64,000 bases of DNA from Planococcus versutus (GCF_001186155.3 NZ_CP016540.2:2954001-3018000); one strand, 5' to 3'. Positions 7,611 through 17,399 are shown, counted from the first letter of the stretch. Numbers and translations are program-made. Notes: a model not told the origin generated them from the letters alone.

Positions 7611-8822
7611 TTAAACAAACATACCAGCGATTGCTGCGCTCAATAAAGAAGCGAGCACACCTGCTGCAACGGCACGAATACCGAGACGCGCAATATCCGG
7701 ACGACGTTCTGGTGCAATTGCACCAAGTCCTCCAAGTAAAATAGCAAGCGAGCTGAAGTTGGCAAATCCACAAAGAGCAAAACTAATAACAATAACTGTT
7801 TTTGGTGACAAGTTAGCAATTTCAGGAGCAAAGGCTGAGTACGCAACAAATTCGTTGAGCACTAATTTTTGTCCGATAAAGCTACCCGCTTGAACAGCTT
7901 CCGCCCAAGGTACGCCAATCGCCCATGCAAGAGGCGAGAAGATAACACCCAAAATACTTTGGATTGTTACCCCTCCAAAGCCGAACCATCCACTAATACC
8001 GCCAAGCATACCATTCAACAACGCAATTAATGCAATGAATGCAAGAAGCATAGCCCCCACATTTAATGCTAACTGCAAACCATCAGCTGCACCACGTGCT
8101 GCTGCATCTACAACGTTGACTGACTCTTCATCTTTCTCCATAGAAAAGTCTTTATCTATGACTTCTTCTGTTTCAGGCATCATCATTTTAGCCATGATTA
8201 AGCCTGCTGGTGCTGCCATGAAACTCGCAGCAAGTAAGTACTCAAGCGGCACACCCAGAAGTGCGTAACCCGCTAATGTAGAACCAGCTACTGAAGCGAG
8301 TCCACCTGTCATAACTGCAAACAGTTCTGACTTTGTCATGCCTGAAATAAACGGACGAATAACAAGAGGTGCTTCTGTTTGACCTACGAAAATATTGGCA
8401 GCGGCCGAAATCGACTCTGCTTTACTGGTTCCAAGAAGTTTTGATAAAGCGCCTCCCAAAATTTTAATAACAAACTGCATAACGCCTAAATAATATAAGA
8501 CAGAGATCAAAGAAGAAAAGAAAATAATAATCGTTAGCACTTGAAAAGCAAAAACAAAACCAAAATTCGTGGTGTCCGCGGCAGGACCGAATACGAAAGC
8601 AATTCCTTCACCTGCGTAATCGATTACATTTTGTACTTTATTTGAAACAAACAATAACATCTTTCTTCCAAATTCCCACTCTAGCACCATAAAGGCAAAT
8701 GTGATTTGGATAGTCAATCCGCCGATAATTGTTCGTGGCTTTATAGATTTCTTGCTACTTGATAATAGAAAGGCGATTCCGAGAACAACGAATACACCAA
8801 AGATACCCCATAATAAATTCAC
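7611..8822 (-). CDS. nupC: Concentrative nucleoside transporter (NupC/CNT family)
   Basis: Integral membrane nucleoside:cation symporter, 403 aa, the normal CNT length. It shows the N-terminal membrane hairpins, the gate segment ([22 protein letters not shown], near residue 165) and the C-terminal core ending [21 protein letters not shown], both diagnostic of NupC/CNT carriers. The start is GTG 8822, five bases after GAGGTGA. Monocistronic, with its own terminator. A candidate catabolite-repression site lies about 120 bp upstream, as is usual for nucleoside-uptake genes in Bacillus. Purine versus pyrimidine preference cannot be read. Confidence 0.93.
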   Translation of the reverse strand: MNLLWGIFGVFVVLGIAFLLSSSKKSIKPRTIIGGLTIQITFAFMVLEWEFGRKMLLFVSNKVQNVIDYAGEGIAFVFGPAADTTNFGFVFAFQVLTIIIFFSSLISVLYYLGVMQFVIKILGGALSKLLGTSKAESISAAANIFVGQTEAPLVIRPFISGMTKSELFAVMTGGLASVAGSTLAGYALLGVPLEYLLAASFMAAPAGLIMAKMMMPETEEVIDKDFSMEKDEESVNVVDAAARGAADGLQLALNVGAMLLAFIALIALLNGMLGGISGWFGFGGVTIQSILGVIFSPLAWAIGVPWAEAVQAGSFIGQKLVLNEFVAYSAFAPEIANLSPKTVIVISFALCGFANFSSLAILLGGLGAIAPERRPDIARLGIRAVAAGVLASLLSAAIAGMFV

Positions 8823-8939
8823 AACTTCACCTCATCGGTTTTTTATCAGAAAATTAAACAAATACATCGCTTAACTCTACTGTCGTCAGACATCTTACCA
8901 AACCTAAAGAAATAAGTAAATATCTATCCTGTGACAATA

Positions 8940-8953
8940 TAAAAACGTTTTCA
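8940..8953 (-). promoter_or_regulatory. Candidate CcpA cre site upstream of nupC
   Basis: TAAAAACGTTTTCA matches the cre consensus TGWAANCGNTNWCA at all but one position. It lies next to a TTGTCA -35-like box on the minus strand. Confidence 0.45.
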
Positions 8954-9001
8954 TTTTGAAAATTCTCTATTCATTTACGCGCTACCTTTTGTTTTATAAG
9001 G

Positions 9002-9027
9002 AAAAACACGCAGCCTAAAGGCTACGT
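9002..9027 (-). terminator. Terminator of the RND exporter gene
   Basis: ACGTAGCC/GGCTGCGT hairpin on the minus strand followed by a T-rich tail. Confidence 0.75.
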
Positions 9028-9036
9028 ATTTTAGAA

Positions 9037-12000
9037 TTATTCTGCAACACTGTTTCTGCGGCGATTGATGCGGTAAAACACTAAGTAAAGTGATGGAATC
9101 ATTACCAATGTGAACAAGCTTGAGAATGCAAGTCCAGCAATGATTGTAACTGCTAACGGTTCAAATAATGGATCTCCTGACAATGCGACTGGCACGAGTG
9201 CAATAATTGACGTGATAGTTGTCAAAAGGATTGGTTTGATGCGAGCATAGCCTGATTCGACAATGGCTTCTTTAATATCAAAGTCCCCTGATAGACGACG
9301 TGTTTCTACAAAGTCAATCAACACAACTGCATTTCGTACAACAATCCCTGTTAGAGAAACAATTCCCATAACGCCAAGGAAGCTTAACGGTGTTTGCGTT
9401 AAGAACAATCCAAGAATTGCACCAGAAATACCTAAGTAAACTGCGATCAACACAAGGAATGGTAAGCTAAACGATTTAAATTGGAACGCAATAACTAAGT
9501 AAACTAGCAAAATGACAACTAAGAACAATAGACCAATTTCAGCAAAGAAAGCTTCTTGATCAGAGTTTTCTCCACCTGTCGATAATTCGTAGCCATCTGT
9601 CAATGACTCACGCTCTTTGTCAATGACAGCCAACATTTTGTTTTCAAAGTCATCAATCTCACCAAATGCACGAAGCGTAATTGAACGGTCTCCTTCTTTA
9701 TGCGGTACCTGTGACAATTTCGTTGTGTCTTCTGGTGTTAGCAACTCATTCATCGGCACCAATGTCGGTGGTCCTTGTTGACTAACTGCTGGAACATCGA
9801 ATTGAGACAAGTCAATTGGTTGACCATCGTCAATGCCTGATTGCTTCAAGAACACTTGGTATGGCATTTGACCTTCATAAATGGTGTAAAGCGGCACACC
9901 TTGTGTCAAAAGCTGAAGTTGATTGGTCACTGAACTAAGCGCAATTTTGTTTTCTTGCAGCGCCTGTTGATTTGGCACATATTCAATCGCTGGAACCGGG
10001 TCGCCTAAATTATCCGTAACAATCGTAGCGCCTTCTGCCAACAATTGCTCTTTTAATCCATCGCGAATAGACGCCAATTCTTCAATATCTTCACCTGTAA
10101 TATCCACTGTAACTGGAGCTCCTACAGGTGGCCCTTGTACAATCGTATCCAAGAAAATTTCGGCTTCTGGGAAACGTTCGCGCAACTCGGGCTGCCATTT
10201 ATCGATAAAGTCCGAAGCAGTTGTTTGTTCACGGTCAATACGGAATACCACTTGACCGGTGTTGCCCCCTGTGTTGTTCATTGAAGAAGCAAACAAGTTT
10301 GGCAATCCTTCACCTGAAAAGATTGAAATTTCAGCAATGTCGTCATCTTCAGATTTGACTTCTTCTATCAAACTAGCAAGAAATTCATCCGTATTTTCAA
10401 TCGTCGTACCTTCTGCAAGGCGGACGTTCATCGTTACTTCTTCACGGTCAGCTGCTGGGAAAAATTCAAAAGGCGTAAAGAGCGCAAGAGATAATAATCC
10501 TGTCGCGATTAACAAGCCTCCGACTCCAACAAGTAAAGGACGTTTTAATACACCACTCAACACTTTATTCGAATAAAACAACGCAATTTTCTCGAGTGGT
10601 TTCCCTAAGAATCCAGGAGTATCTGAAATTTTCTTTGCTCTTCGTTTCGTTTTCAAATATTGCATCATGGGGACAAGTGTAATAGACAGCACTGTTGAAG
10701 CTAATATCGTCGTAATTAAAATACTGGGCAAGGCCTTGATAAACGCGCCATTGCCACCTGATAGCAATAACAATGGAGAGAATGTCACGACAATCGCCAA
10801 ACTAGAAGAAATAATCGATGGGTATACTTCACGCACGCCAGTAATCGCTCCATCGCGAGCGGAATCCCCTAGCTTGTAACGCCGCTGAATATTATCGTTA
10901 ACGACAATACTGTCATCGACTAAAATACCGATGGCAATAATGAGACCAATCACTGAGATTTGGTTCAAGTCAACGCCTAACCAAGGAATCGGAATCATTC
11001 CGATGAGTACAGAAGCTAATACAGTCAACGCGACTGCAAAAGATCCGAACAGCGTTAATCCAGCTGTCGTGACGATCAAAACAGCTAAGACAGCGATGGC
11101 CAATGAAACGTATAAACTGTCGAAGATTTGATTCACATTATCCGCTTGAGATTCGTATTTCTCAGCTTGAACGCCAGTTGGAAGATCGGTTGCAAATTCT
11201 TCAATAACTTTAGAGACCTTGTCATCTACAGAAGGAACATCTTGTGCTGTTTGCAAAAAGACGGTATACGAAATGGCGTCTTCGCCTTCAAACGTCACAA
11301 TATCTTCCGTTTCTTGATCTATCGTCTCGATCGTCGCAACATCTTCAAGTGGTACTGCCGCTGCTCCTACTTGCAGTTCTTTTAGTTTGTCGATGCCTTG
11401 ACCTTGTTGCACAGTTAGGCTCACTTGCTCGTTGCCATTATCATGTGTTCCAAGTGACAATGGCTGATTTGCTTGTTGAAGCGATTGGAACACTTCAAAC
11501 GGCTGAAGCCCATTAGCGGCCAGTTCTTCACTATCGAGTTCAATCAGAACTTGCTGTGAGTTTAAACCTTTAACCGTTGTTCCAGCAACTCCAGAAACAG
11601 CTTCTACTTCTTCAGAAAGCGTAGCTAACGCATCTTCCATACTTGCCAGTTCTTCTTTGTCTCCGTAGAACATATACGACACTAAAGGAAAAGTTAAATC
11701 TAGTTTTTCCACTGTTGTTTCTGATGCGTTGTCTGGAAATCCTGAAGCTGCATTTCCGGCCTGCTGCTGAATGCTATTGATCAATTCATCTGGATTTTCA
11801 CCATCTTCTATTTCTAACGTGATGATAGAAGCAGAATTAGCAGAAACAGATTGCAGTGAAGCAATGCCGTTTACCTTTTGGATTTCATTTTCCAGTGGAT
11901 TGGTTATGGACGTCTCTACTTCTTCAGGTCCTGCACCTGGCAAGATTGTTGAAACTAATACGAGGCTTGGAGGTGTTTCTGGAATTTCACGTTGAGGTAA

Positions 12001-12084
12001 TGTGAGAAAGACATATGCTCCAACGATTGACAGAATTAAAATTAAAAATATGAATAACTTGCTTCGATCTAATATATATTTCAT
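9037..12084 (-). CDS. RND-family efflux pump (AcrB/SwrC-like)
   Basis: 1015 aa resistance-nodulation-division transporter. It has an N-terminal helix with LPQREIPETPPSLVLVSTILPGAGPEEVE, two large extracytoplasmic loops and two sets of six membrane helices. The proton-relay motif GILVDDSIVVND lies near residue 385 and a second GIVVRNAVVLIDFVE block near 930. In Bacillus, SwrC/YerP-type RND proteins export surfactin, fatty acids or drugs without an outer-membrane partner; no adaptor gene is adjacent here. AGGAGG lies eight bases before ATG 12084. Two tandem 11-bp repeats overlap its likely promoter. Substrate unknown. Confidence 0.9.
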   Translation of the reverse strand: MKYILDRSKLFIFLILILSIVGAYVFLTLPQREIPETPPSLVLVSTILPGAGPEEVETSITNPLENEIQKVNGIASLQSVSANSASIITLEIEDGENPDELINSIQQQAGNAASGFPDNASETTVEKLDLTFPLVSYMFYGDKEELASMEDALATLSEEVEAVSGVAGTTVKGLNSQQVLIELDSEELAANGLQPFEVFQSLQQANQPLSLGTHDNGNEQVSLTVQQGQGIDKLKELQVGAAAVPLEDVATIETIDQETEDIVTFEGEDAISYTVFLQTAQDVPSVDDKVSKVIEEFATDLPTGVQAEKYESQADNVNQIFDSLYVSLAIAVLAVLIVTTAGLTLFGSFAVALTVLASVLIGMIPIPWLGVDLNQISVIGLIIAIGILVDDSIVVNDNIQRRYKLGDSARDGAITGVREVYPSIISSSLAIVVTFSPLLLLSGGNGAFIKALPSILITTILASTVLSITLVPMMQYLKTKRRAKKISDTPGFLGKPLEKIALFYSNKVLSGVLKRPLLVGVGGLLIATGLLSLALFTPFEFFPAADREEVTMNVRLAEGTTIENTDEFLASLIEEVKSEDDDIAEISIFSGEGLPNLFASSMNNTGGNTGQVVFRIDREQTTASDFIDKWQPELRERFPEAEIFLDTIVQGPPVGAPVTVDITGEDIEELASIRDGLKEQLLAEGATIVTDNLGDPVPAIEYVPNQQALQENKIALSSVTNQLQLLTQGVPLYTIYEGQMPYQVFLKQSGIDDGQPIDLSQFDVPAVSQQGPPTLVPMNELLTPEDTTKLSQVPHKEGDRSITLRAFGEIDDFENKMLAVIDKERESLTDGYELSTGGENSDQEAFFAEIGLLFLVVILLVYLVIAFQFKSFSLPFLVLIAVYLGISGAILGLFLTQTPLSFLGVMGIVSLTGIVVRNAVVLIDFVETRRLSGDFDIKEAIVESGYARIKPILLTTITSIIALVPVALSGDPLFEPLAVTIIAGLAFSSLFTLVMIPSLYLVFYRINRRRNSVAE

Positions 12085-12104
12085 CAGTTAGCCTCCTCTG
12101 CATT

Positions 12105-12126
12105 TTTTGTATAACTATTGTATAAC
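12105..12126 (-). promoter_or_regulatory. Two tandem 11-bp repeats in the RND promoter, candidate CarH-type operator
   Basis: On the coding (minus) strand GTTATACAATA is followed directly by GTTATACAAAA; the plus strand shows TTGTATAACTA twice in tandem. The TATACA core and 11-bp spacing match the pair in front of the CarH-type gene. They overlap the probable -10 (TACAAT). Confidence 0.45.
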
Positions 12127-12203
12127 TATGCATTTAAAAACACTAGTAAAAAGCTCCAAAAAACCAGATGACGCGCTCATCTGCAAAAAGTATTTTCTCC
12201 ACT

Positions 12204-12229
12204 AAAAAAAGACAGCTTTAGTAGCTGTC
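12204..12229 (-). terminator. Terminator of the TraB gene
   Basis: GACAGCT/AGCTGTC hairpin; on the minus strand it is followed by seven Ts. Confidence 0.82.
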
Positions 12230-12241
12230 TCAAATTCACGG

Positions 12242-13405
12242 TTAAAGATTTTGGAAAAACAAACGAATTACGTCAATTCCTCCAATGATGTTACCAGCTG
12301 CAGTTCCTAGATTTGTCAAAACCACTACGAGTAGTACGCGTGTAACTTTATTGTCCCAAAATCCTTTAAGAGTAAACACATCTTTCGACAATGTTTGGAA
12401 ATCCCCCACATTCGGACGACGAACATATGCTTGTGCTAGTCCAGAAAACCACCCAGCGGCTAAAAGAGGATGAAGGGCACCAATAGGGCCACCGACAAAT
12501 GCGGTCAAAATCGCTAATGGATGGCCAAAAGCAATCGCCGCTCCGATTGCACCAAGACATGCAGTCCACAAAATCCAACTAATGGTTTGATCGATACCGG
12601 CCGCAGGGTTATTCATAAACGTAATCGCAATCATCACGACTAACGCTACAGGTATTGCCCAACCAATAATCTTCGGCCACTTTGACTTTGGCGGCACTTC
12701 TGATAATTTTACTAAATCGTGCTCATTATGAACTTCTTTAATAATACCTGGCACATGAGCTGCGCCAAGAACAGCGACAATTTTTTTACCAGGCGCTTCT
12801 TTTATTTTTTGTGCTAGATACTGATCGCGCTCATCAATAAGCGGTGTTTTTAGTTTTGGAAAAGCTTTCGTAAAGTCATCCATTACCGCGTTCAATGTAT
12901 CTTGCGACTTCATCTTCTCCAAATCTTCTTCTGAAATGGTTTCTTTACTGAAAATACTGAAGAACACAGACGTCAATAACTGTGCTTTACCCATAAAACC
13001 GATATTGCCCCAAATACGCGAAAACGTAACTTGAATATTGCGATCTGCTAGCACCAGCTCTGCTCCTATTTCTTCAGCGGATGCTATGCCTTGAATCATT
13101 TCTTGCCCAGGTTTAATACCAAACTGGTCTGCAAGTCGATTTTGAAAAGAAGAAATAGCCAAGTTCATTAACAATAAGCTTGCTTTTTTATCTTTAATCA
13201 CTTGGAAAATGTCGGTTTCTTTCCATTTGCTGTCTTGCGTTACTGATTCAAATCGTTGCGCATCTAATTCAATGCAAACAGCATCTGGCTGTTCTGCTTC
13301 AATAACTGCTTTAACCTGTTCTGCACTGGCTTTAGAAACATGTGCCGTGCCGATGAGGATCAATTCTTTTTCACCATATTCTATACGTGTGATATTGTCA
13401 TCCAT
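12242..13405 (-). CDS. TraB/PrgY family membrane protein
   Basis: 387 aa. Residues 1-225 form the TraB domain: GTAHVS near residue 20, a conserved Glu in VCIELDAQRFE, and a second His segment VLGAAHVPGI near residue 205. The C-terminal 150 residues contain about four membrane helices (WAIPVALVVMIAITFM..., ILWTACLGAIGAAIAFG...). Enterococcal TraB/PrgY reduce secreted pheromone activity, and the fold is related to TIKI/GumN-type proteases. Role outside conjugation is unknown, and no plasmid genes are nearby. ATG 13405 follows a modest AGTAGG site. Single gene with its own terminator. Confidence 0.82.
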   Translation of the reverse strand: MDDNITRIEYGEKELILIGTAHVSKASAEQVKAVIEAEQPDAVCIELDAQRFESVTQDSKWKETDIFQVIKDKKASLLLMNLAISSFQNRLADQFGIKPGQEMIQGIASAEEIGAELVLADRNIQVTFSRIWGNIGFMGKAQLLTSVFFSIFSKETISEEDLEKMKSQDTLNAVMDDFTKAFPKLKTPLIDERDQYLAQKIKEAPGKKIVAVLGAAHVPGIIKEVHNEHDLVKLSEVPPKSKWPKIIGWAIPVALVVMIAITFMNNPAAGIDQTISWILWTACLGAIGAAIAFGHPLAILTAFVGGPIGALHPLLAAGWFSGLAQAYVRRPNVGDFQTLSKDVFTLKGFWDNKVTRVLLVVVLTNLGTAAGNIIGGIDVIRLFFQNL

Positions 13406-13550
13406 CCTACTGTACTTCCTTTATAGAACTTTATTTCTTTTCATGCATATGAAAAGACTGTCTATTTTATATAATGAATCACATCAGCAAAAATATCAAT
13501 GCTGCACCCTTTTATTTACATGCTAAAAGTGATTTCTACTTTAGGTAACA

Positions 13551-14396
13551 TCACAAATCAGTCGCATTAAAGGTATCGCCTTCTTTTAAATTACCGGACT
13601 TAAACCCTTTTTTAAACCATCTTTGGCGTTGTTCGGAACTACCGTGTGTAAAACTCTCAGGTACGACGTAACCACGGGACCGCTGTTGAATGGTGTCGTC
13701 TCCTACCGCACTTGCTGCAGTCAATGCTTCTTCTAAGTCACCTTCTTCTAAATAACCCATACCTTGTGCATGGTGGGCCCAAACACCAGATAAATAATCG
13801 GCTTGCAGTTCTAAGCGCACTTGCACTTTATTGTACTCTTCTTCGCTCAATTGATTGCGTAGCGGCTGTACTTTTTCCATTACACCCAGTAAATTTTGGA
13901 CATGGTGTCCGACTTCGTGTGCCACGACATAGGCCATAGCGAAATCACCTGGCGCTTGAAATTGCGTTTGTAATTCTGTGTAAAAACTCAAATCGATATA
14001 CAGTTTGTAATCACCTGGACAATAAAATGGACCAACTGATGCACCTGCTGTTCCACAGGCAGATTCAACACTGTTGGTATACAAAACCAGTGTCGGCTCT
14101 ACATATTCCATGCCTTCTTCTGCAAACACTCTTGTCCATACTTGTTCTGTGTCTGCCAGAACAACTGAGACAAATTCAGCCAGTTCTTCTTCCTCAGGTG
14201 TCGTATTGTACGGTTGGTTTGAAGTGGTTCCTGGTGATCCACCTAATTGATCTAAAATGATGCCTGGATCGCCCCCTAAAAATGCTACCAGCAAGACAAT
14301 TAAAATACCTCCGATGCCGCCACCTGCAACAATCGCGCCACCCTTGCCTCGTCGATCTTCAACGTTTCTACTCGCTTTTCTGCCTTTCCACTCCAT
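13551..14396 (-). CDS. Membrane-anchored neutral zinc metallopeptidase (YpfJ-like)
   Basis: 281 aa putative peptidase of the zinc-metallopeptidase family that includes E. coli YpfJ. A basic N-terminus (MEWKGRKASRNVEDRRGKGG) precedes one membrane helix at about residues 26-40, so the catalytic domain is expected outside the membrane. The zinc motif HEVGHH is at residues 160-165, with a downstream acidic ligand candidate in ELQADYLSGVWAHHA. ATG 14396 has GAGG eight bases upstream; the longer frame lacks a ribosome site. Substrate unknown; two Cys near residues 114 and 126 might form a disulphide. Confidence 0.85.
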   Translation of the reverse strand: MEWKGRKASRNVEDRRGKGGAIVAGGGIGGILIVLLVAFLGGDPGIILDQLGGSPGTTSNQPYNTTPEEEELAEFVSVVLADTEQVWTRVFAEEGMEYVEPTLVLYTNSVESACGTAGASVGPFYCPGDYKLYIDLSFYTELQTQFQAPGDFAMAYVVAHEVGHHVQNLLGVMEKVQPLRNQLSEEEYNKVQVRLELQADYLSGVWAHHAQGMGYLEEGDLEEALTAASAVGDDTIQQRSRGYVVPESFTHGSSEQRQRWFKKGFKSGNLKEGDTFNATDL

Positions 14397-14454
14397 AAAA
14401 GTCGCCTCGCTTCGAAAATATTTTAATATCATCATACCCTTTGTTACCGCTATG

Positions 14455-15066
14455 CTAATCCATTTTAGACAACTGATAAACTAAAAATCGTTCGCGTGGC
14501 TCTTTGTAAAAATCAGGAAGTGGAATTTCATTGATCAATTGAAAAGTCGTTCGCGTTTCCAAATAATCGCGATACTCTTGTGAAGCAAAAAACAATATTA
14601 CGTTGATTGTTCGTGGCGCTTTTTCAGCAGAACGTAAAATCTGATTTAGAAATGCGATAAATACCTGGACAGAAAAAGGGTTAAAAAAATAAAAAACGTT
14701 ATCTTGCTTTGCTATCGGGTATTGCTGTGCCAGTCCATTGTAAAAAGCAATACTCGTTTCAGCATCTTTATGTTTTTGGATATAACGCTTTTTATTTTCC
14801 AGAGCTTCTGCATAAAAAAGGGCATTCATTTCGATTCCTGTACTCCTTACTCCAAATAAATGATGAACGTAAAAATTCAACCTTCCTTTGCCACAACCGA
14901 CGTCTACAAACTGGTCTCCTGTTGACAACGTGTACTGCTGAAACAGTATATCTAATAGTTTGTAAGGCGTTGGTTCGTAACGGTTGTGATGCAAAGAATC
15001 TGTAAATCCTTGTTGGTTTCCTACTGTGATAATGTTAAGTTTTTGTTCGTCATTCTGTTCATCCAT
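14455..15066 (-). CDS. Class I SAM-dependent methyltransferase-like protein
   Basis: 203 aa. The SAM-binding glycine motif is FVDVGCGKGRL near residue 57, followed by an acidic end of strand 2 (GIEMN) and a YFFNPF motif where the NPPY-like loop would be. Target unknown. Some relatives are annotated as rRNA/protein methyltransferases, but nothing here decides it. ATG 15066 is chosen because AAGGTGA is well spaced to it; an upstream in-frame GTG lies inside that ribosome site. It is divergent from the dapA leader. Confidence 0.8.
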   Translation of the reverse strand: MDEQNDEQKLNIITVGNQQGFTDSLHHNRYEPTPYKLLDILFQQYTLSTGDQFVDVGCGKGRLNFYVHHLFGVRSTGIEMNALFYAEALENKKRYIQKHKDAETSIAFYNGLAQQYPIAKQDNVFYFFNPFSVQVFIAFLNQILRSAEKAPRTINVILFFASQEYRDYLETRTTFQLINEIPLPDFYKEPRERFLVYQLSKMD

Positions 15067-15105
15067 TTTATTCACCTTCTTCTACCCCATTTTACTTTTC
15101 GTATC

Positions 15106-15134
15106 TTGCAATTGATAGAACAATTTGTTATAGT
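15106..15134 (+). promoter_or_regulatory. Promoter of the dapA leader
   Basis: TTGCAA (15106-15111), 17-bp spacer, TATAGT (15129-15134), about 30 bp before the riboswitch. Confidence 0.6.
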
Positions 15135-15167
15135 ACAGCTAATTCAATATTTCTTGCTCTTGTTTTA

Positions 15168-15350
15168 CAGGAGTAGGATAGAGGCGCAAAAACCATCAGT
15201 ACGCAAAACGAGGAGTAGGAGATCCGTTGACGTTTGCCAAAAGGGGGATTTGCCGAAGTGACGGAAATCTCACATTTCTGTTCACTGGGTCTGCATTCAA
15301 TAAGTGCAGGACTGTCATATAGGAAACTATATGGAGGGCTATCTGATGCA
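15168..15350 (+). ncRNA. Lysine riboswitch (L box)
   Basis: The leader contains the L-box hallmarks in order: GAGGCGC at 15181, CGAGGAGTAGGAGAT, AAGGGGGATTTGCCGAAG near 15241-15258, a variable arm (TCACATTTC...), then ACTGTC and GGAGGGCTATCT. It is followed by a perfect intrinsic terminator and dapA, the expected arrangement for lysine-dependent transcription attenuation. Confidence 0.9.
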
Positions 15351-15380
15351 CAGAAACGAATCATAAACATTGTTTCTATT

Positions 15381-15412
15381 GCAGCAACAGGCTCCCTGTT
15401 GCTGCTTTTTTG
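15381..15412 (+). terminator. Riboswitch-controlled attenuator terminator
   Basis: Perfect GCAGCAACAG/CTGTTGCTGC stem with six Ts, between the L box and dapA. Confidence 0.9.
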
Positions 15413-15475
15413 TTTATTCGTAACTGCTCCCTCACCTCTAAGCTACGAAAAAAATTAGAAAAGGGTGTGCTTTTT

Positions 15476-16366
15476 ATGAACTTCGGCCAACTTATCACAG
15501 CAATGGTAACACCGTTCGACCATCAAGGAGAAATCGATTTCCAGGCAACTGCACAACTGATTGAACATTTAATCAGCCATGGTTCTGACGGTCTTGTTGT
15601 GGCAGGAACAACAGGGGAATCACCAACTTTATCGATAGAAGAAAAAGTATCATTGTTCCAGTTTGCTGTCACCACTGTAGCTGGACGAATTCCGGTCATC
15701 GCAGGAACCGGTTCGAACAATACGCGTTCATCGATTTCATTGACTCAACAAGCAGAACAAGCAGGTGTAGACGGCATTATGCTCGTTACACCTTACTACA
15801 ATAAGCCTTCACAAGAAGGCATGTTCCAGCATTTTCAAGCCATTGCCCAGTCTACGCATTTACCCATTATGCTGTACAATATTCCAGGACGCAGCGTTGT
15901 CAATTTGCTTCCAGAAACCGTTATCCGTTTATCTCAGATCAACAATATTGTTTCCATCAAAGAAGCAAGCGGTGATCTAGATGCAGCTTCAGAAATTATT
16001 GAACACACATCTGAAGCTTTTTCTGTCTACAGTGGCGATGACAGTCTAACTTTGCCAATGCTATCTATTGGTGGTACAGGTGTTGTTTCAGTCTCTGCAC
16101 ATATTATCGGCAAGGAAATGCAAGACATGATTACAAACTATAAAACAGGTAACGTAAAAACAGCAGCGTCGATTCATAGACGATTGTTGCCAACAATGCA
16201 CGCAATGTTCGCTGCGCCAAATCCGTCTCCGGTTAAAGCAGCACTCCATATTATAGGTGTTCCGACTGGTGGCGTCCGCTTACCAATGATTTCACTAACC
16301 GACAGAGAAACGCTGACATTACGCAAGTCTTTGCCAAACTTACAGTCTGAAGCAGTGACAAATTGA
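15476..16366 (+). CDS. dapA: 4-hydroxy-tetrahydrodipicolinate synthase
   Basis: Condenses pyruvate with aspartate semialdehyde, the first committed step to lysine and diaminopimelate. 296 aa, normal length. The Schiff-base lysine is K162 (SIKEASGD), the catalytic tyrosine Y134 (LYNIPGR), and the phosphate-type loop is GTTGESP (T45-T46). ATG 15476 follows AAGGGTG. It is the only biosynthetic gene in the transcript, and expression is governed by the L box and attenuator directly upstream. Confidence 0.95.
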   Translation: MNFGQLITAMVTPFDHQGEIDFQATAQLIEHLISHGSDGLVVAGTTGESPTLSIEEKVSLFQFAVTTVAGRIPVIAGTGSNNTRSSISLTQQAEQAGVDGIMLVTPYYNKPSQEGMFQHFQAIAQSTHLPIMLYNIPGRSVVNLLPETVIRLSQINNIVSIKEASGDLDAASEIIEHTSEAFSVYSGDDSLTLPMLSIGGTGVVSVSAHIIGKEMQDMITNYKTGNVKTAASIHRRLLPTMHAMFAAPNPSPVKAALHIIGVPTGGVRLPMISLTDRETLTLRKSLPNLQSEAVTN

Positions 16367-16373
16367 ATACATT

Positions 16374-16412
16374 AAAAAAACGCTGAAGCCCAGGGGGATC
16401 CAGCGTTTTTTT
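16374..16412. terminator. Bidirectional terminator
   Basis: AAAAAAACGCTG/CAGCGTTTTTTT stem between dapA and the convergent GGDEF gene. Confidence 0.85.
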
Positions 16413-16460
16413 AGTTAAGCAATATTCAGTTTGAATATCACAGCTATTGTTAACAGATTT

Positions 16461-17399
16461 TCATTCATTGCCAAAGACACAATTTCTTCCATTGGCTTTT
16501 GCGTTGTATAGAAAACTGTCAGCTCTGGATAGCAAACTTCCTACTTCGTCTCCAGATGCATAAACCGCGACACCGATACTTACCGTAATAGGTACATGCA
16601 TCCAGTCAGCAACTTCTATGTGCTTACATAAGGAGTCAGCCATAGCTAAGCCTTCTTCAATTCCTGAGTCTGGCATCACGACGACAAATTCCTCTCCTCC
16701 GAGACGCGCTACAATGCCTATCGTTCCAACTTCCATTTCTAAATGCTGTGCTAATTCTTGCAATACTGTATCACCTATTTGGTGACCATATGTATCATTG
16801 ACTTGCTTAAAGTAATCGATATCCAACATTAAAAGAGCCACTTTCCGACCATTTTGCGCCTGCAGTAACAAGTCATGAAGTCGCTCTTCTAAATAGCGAC
16901 GGTTTTTCAAACCCGTTAACGAATCCGTGACGGACAATTGTTGAAGTGTCGAGTTCAGATCAATCAGTTGTTGCTGTTTGTTTTCTACTTCGCTCATTAA
17001 ATGTTGCAGTTTCTCGTATGCTTCTACCGTTTCACGATTGATCTTTTCTGCATTACGCTTGGCTAACAAGAGTTCTTTTTCGTATTCACCACGAACACTC
17101 ATCTGGATCAATGCACATTCGTACACTCCATTTTGCTCTACTGCATTCATCAAGACTGGCATATGTCCTGCCGCACTTTTCAAGGTCAAAAACATTTCAT
17201 TTACAGTGCCGTGCATTTTAATAGCAGGAGTAAAGTACGTTTGGAAATACATCCGAGAAGCGATCGTCAGTAAATCATGAATATGTTGTGGATTTTTTAC
17301 GCTTGTCAAATTCCGCAACGTGCTATTCATTTCAACGACACGCAGTTCCTCGTCCAGAACCAAATAACCACAAGGAGCTCTATCGAGTTGCTGTTCCAC
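16461..17399 (-). CDS. PAS - coiled coil - GGDEF diguanylate cyclase paired with an RsbQ hydrolase
   Basis: About 312 aa. Residues 1-100 are a PAS domain (APCGYLVLDEELRVVEMNSTLRNLT is the RsbP-like opening). Residues 104-155 are a coiled coil, and 158-312 a GGDEF domain with active-site GGEEF (about 234-238), DIDYFKQVND and GxxRLGG segments. No RxxD inhibitory site precedes GGEEF. It likely makes c-di-GMP in response to a PAS-bound ligand. In B. subtilis RsbP the same PAS-coiled-coil is joined to a PP2C phosphatase and works with RsbQ. The rsbQ stop lies 4 bp before the GTG at 17408. GTG 17399 is preferred because AGGAG is eight bases upstream. Confidence 0.88.
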   Translation of the reverse strand: MEQQLDRAPCGYLVLDEELRVVEMNSTLRNLTSVKNPQHIHDLLTIASRMYFQTYFTPAIKMHGTVNEMFLTLKSAAGHMPVLMNAVEQNGVYECALIQMSVRGEYEKELLLAKRNAEKINRETVEAYEKLQHLMSEVENKQQQLIDLNSTLQQLSVTDSLTGLKNRRYLEERLHDLLLQAQNGRKVALLMLDIDYFKQVNDTYGHQIGDTVLQELAQHLEMEVGTIGIVARLGGEEFVVVMPDSGIEEGLAMADSLCKHIEVADWMHVPITVSIGVAVYASGDEVGSLLSRADSFLYNAKANGRNCVFGNE

